DNA from: Lachnoclostridium phytofermentans
GTDB taxonomy: Bacteria > Bacillota > Clostridia > Lachnospirales > Lachnospiraceae
Assembly: GCF_000733755.1 (NCBI RefSeq)
Contig: NZ_JPOF01000002.1
Span: 496,001-560,000, forward strand
Reading direction: 5' to 3'
DNA: 64,000 bases
Shown: piece after piece, positions 61,879 through 64,000 of the stretch
Position numbering within the stretch: position 1 is the first letter of the stretch
Layout of the letters: each line of letters begins with the position of its first letter
Notes under the pieces: model-generated
What the model was told of the DNA's origin: nothing
Databases searched by the model: none
What the model saw: the letters and a program-made list of their open reading frames with translations, nothing else
Made by a program: the position numbers and the translations under genes

Positions 61879-64000
61879 TTAATCCAAGTCAAACAATGCT
61901 CTTCGAAGGAAGATAACATCTTTGCTATTTTTCAACGTGTACTCAGAATTTGAGCCATAGTTTAAAGTCAAATCAATCTTAACCCCCATGTACCCACCCT
62001 TACCACTCTTTAAAAAATCCAACGGTACATTGATGTAATAAGGAGTATTCGCAACTACTGCATTCTGTTCAACTTGCCTATCCGTACTTACTTCTCTTGT
62101 AACAAGTGGTAGCGTCTGACTTTCAATGACTTCCTCTTTATTATCAAACTGCATCAAGGTATAGGTAAGTATCGTTTTCTTATTCGTGAACACACTGTCA
62201 TCTAGTAAGGTGAACAAAAGCCGTTTTGTCTGTTTTCCTTCTTTTACTTCTATTCCATTACCTATCGCATTTTCGGTATTACTGGTATCATAATCCACAT
62301 ACAGATAATCAACAATTCCATCCGAACTTGTCTTGTCTTCGTTATTAATGATAATCTTGGAAACAGCCGGAGTTGACCGATAGGCAGCTACGATAGTATT
62401 TACAAATAATTTGACCTCCATATCTGGCATTTCGCCAAATAAAGCAGCGGTTAACATATGTCCTGCACCCGAATAAGTAATATTGCCCTTACTGTAGATA
62501 TAATATCCATTCCTTACATCATTCTTTTCATAAGCTTCTCTTGAGGTATTGTTTAAATCTGTTTTTAAGCAATACCATACAACAATATCCGGGTTTTCCA
62601 TATCCAATTGAAAATACTGATGGTGCGTTGGTGCAACCATTACAGTTTCATCAATCGCATATGGATAAGAAGTAATCTGACCATCATTTACTTTGGTTAC
62701 ATATTTTGTCGTTAACTCTCTTAAATCAATTGGATTTGCTGAAGCAAAACGAAGTGCAGTCTGATCGGTATACCCATATAACTGCTTAAAAAAGACATTG
62801 CTGCCATTAGCAATTTGCTGTTTATTCGGAATATAAGGTAAGTCTTTATTTACAACAATATCTTCGATTGCCATCCCATCTCTTTTTAACATCATACCAA
62901 AGCGATCCATACCTAATATCTCTTTAAATGCACTTGTAGTTTTATGCGTTGAGGTAACAAAGGTAGTATCATGGGTAAAGAGAATGGTTTTCCTTTGATT
63001 TGCAAAATCCTTTATCTTATTCGTAGCGGTATCCCCTGATAAATCAGTACACATATCTGCAAAGCCAATAATCAACATATCATAACCACTGATATCAATA
63101 GCACTTGAATCTTGATTACAAAGCTCAACAAATCTTTCTACTGAAATCCTCTCAAAAGTAATCTGATAATCCTCTAAATCCTTTGTGTAGTAATAGAATA
63201 ATCCGGTTGCTCTCGCTAGATTCGCATTATTATTTTTTTCAGAAAAGGTTAGGTCATCTATCGTGACATTACCGACAAAGGAATTAATAATCTTTTTCTT
63301 TAAGCCCTCTACTCCTATTTCCTTAGTTTCTTCCTCTGTATGAAAGCTATCTGCTCCCGATTTATTAATATCTTCCTCCGTCGGCAGTGCTATACTAAGA
63401 CGATTCTTGCTATATAATTGCAGTATCTTTAACTCCACCTTTTTTTCGTTCGTATTCTTTATAGCCGCCATACCTGTGATATCTCTTCGTATCCCAGAGT
63501 ATGACAAATCACTTTCTAAACGCTCAATGCTAAGCTTCCAAGGTAATACTCCCTGAAACGTGGAGACATCAAGACTTAACACATAACTTGTGTTTTCCTT
63601 TAATGCGTTTGCCTTAACTAATCTATTATCCTCCTTGCTGATAATATTTTCGATCTGCTGACGTTCGATTGCCGGATCAAAATATCCGTCTGAATTTAAA
63701 TCCAGATAGAATGAAAGTCCGTATCGTTCCCCCACACTCATATCCCGTATTATAAATTCATAAGTTAACGTTTTATTTGTTCTATCTGCACCATTTACAT
63801 AAATCTCTGCGTCGCTGATAATATCTCCTTGCTCCGCTTTTGTTATCTTATCCTTGTATGTAATCGGTTGTTTACTCATAGCTATTGTAATAAAGTTCTT
63901 TCGTAATTTTGCTTCAAAGGCAGTGACACTGACCTTATCTTCCAGGAAAAGTGAAAGATTATATCTTGAATCCTTCTTAAGGGTATCTACAAGCTGATAC
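61879..64000 (-). CDS. large uncharacterised protein, DUF5057-like (partial, 5' end outside window)
   Basis: The frame is open to the window edge (for example YQLVDTLKKDSRYNLSLFLE near 64000). The internal ATG at 63879 has no ribosome site, so the real start is beyond the window. At least 707 residues are visible. They include beta-rich repeats with a Ca-type DLNSDGYFDP loop and a central region GYDMLIIGFADMCTD...ILFTHDTTF that resembles the DUF5057 region of large clostridial surface proteins. The tail holds a CARDB-like NEDKTSSDGIVDYLYVD segment. Probably extracellular, but the N-terminus is not seen. Confidence 0.7.
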   Translation of the reverse strand, partial: YQLVDTLKKDSRYNLSLFLEDKVSVTAFEAKLRKNFITIAMSKQPITYKDKITKAEQGDIISDAEIYVNGADRTNKTLTYEFIIRDMSVGERYGLSFYLDLNSDGYFDPAIERQQIENIISKEDNRLVKANALKENTSYVLSLDVSTFQGVLPWKLSIERLESDLSYSGIRRDITGMAAIKNTNEKKVELKILQLYSKNRLSIALPTEEDINKSGADSFHTEEETKEIGVEGLKKKIINSFVGNVTIDDLTFSEKNNNANLARATGLFYYYTKDLEDYQITFERISVERFVELCNQDSSAIDISGYDMLIIGFADMCTDLSGDTATNKIKDFANQRKTILFTHDTTFVTSTHKTTSAFKEILGMDRFGMMLKRDGMAIEDIVVNKDLPYIPNKQQIANGSNVFFKQLYGYTDQTALRFASANPIDLRELTTKYVTKVNDGQITSYPYAIDETVMVAPTHHQYFQLDMENPDIVVWYCLKTDLNNTSREAYEKNDVRNGYYIYSKGNITYSGAGHMLTAALFGEMPDMEVKLFVNTIVAAYRSTPAVSKIIINNEDKTSSDGIVDYLYVDYDTSNTENAIGNGIEVKEGKQTKRLLFTLLDDSVFTNKKTILTYTLMQFDNKEEVIESQTLPLVTREVSTDRQVEQNAVVANTPYYINVPLDFLKSGKGGYMGVKIDLTLNYGSNSEYTLKNSKDVIFLRRALFDLD

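Overview
The window is low-GC DNA with the gene order and regulatory style of a Clostridia chromosome, most likely a Lachnospiraceae species. The Clostridium/Lachnoclostridium phytofermentans type is my best guess; it is an inference from gene order and protein character, not a database match. Almost every gene lies on the minus strand. The exceptions are a tRNA-Leu, a tiny Cys-rich peptide gene and a cell-wall amidase. No rRNA, CRISPR array, insertion sequence or prophage was seen.

Layout from the left edge. A truncated metY (1-560) with a structured leader is followed by an M16 peptidase, a membrane-anchored PTS-IIA-like protein and a DJ-1/PfpI gene remnant. Next come pnp with a long leader hairpin, folC, and folT under a tetrahydrofolate riboswitch. 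A MATE exporter, rpsO, a Na/Pi symporter-PhoU protein and a MocR regulator lead into the translation/transcription operon. Read in the direction of transcription this operon is rimP-nusA-ylxR-ylxQ-infB-rbfA-nrnA-truB-ribF, with a clear promoter and leader hairpins in front of rimP. Its infB carries a very large repeat-rich, disordered insertion. birA, rubrerythrin and a putative exo-rhamnogalacturonan lyase follow.

28-35 kb is the histidine operon, transcribed hisZ-hisG-hisD-hisB-hisA-hisIE from a perfect consensus promoter. hisC, hisH and hisF are absent from the cluster. HisIE carries a degenerate HisF-like domain at its N-terminus. hisG is followed, in frame after an amber stop, by five 42-bp repeats. 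Then come recU, RNA-modification genes (an RluA-family synthase, an RsuA-family synthase, an RsmF-like methyltransferase), a HAD phosphatase, a small alarmone synthetase and two LytR-CpsA-Psr cell-wall ligases.

45-58 kb holds pepD, a UPF0210/ACT pair, walJ, a membrane diguanylate cyclase, an enlarged FtsA-like ATPase, coaE, polA and a zinc-finger anti-sigma-like protein. 58-64 kb is the accessory part. It holds tRNA-Leu(CAA), an Arg/Asp/Glu-rich small protein, a 29-residue Cys-rich peptide with its own promoter and terminator, a DsrE-like protein, an orphan iolB, an amidase, and a large protein that runs off the right edge.

Several dispersed imperfect palindromes recur in the 3' flanks of minus-strand genes. 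Some terminators have unusually long loops or overlap the ends of coding regions. The best candidates for something undescribed are the Cys-rich peptide gene, the IF2 repeat domain, the hisG in-frame repeat extension, the HisF-like/HisIE fusion in an operon lacking hisF, and the charged small protein.
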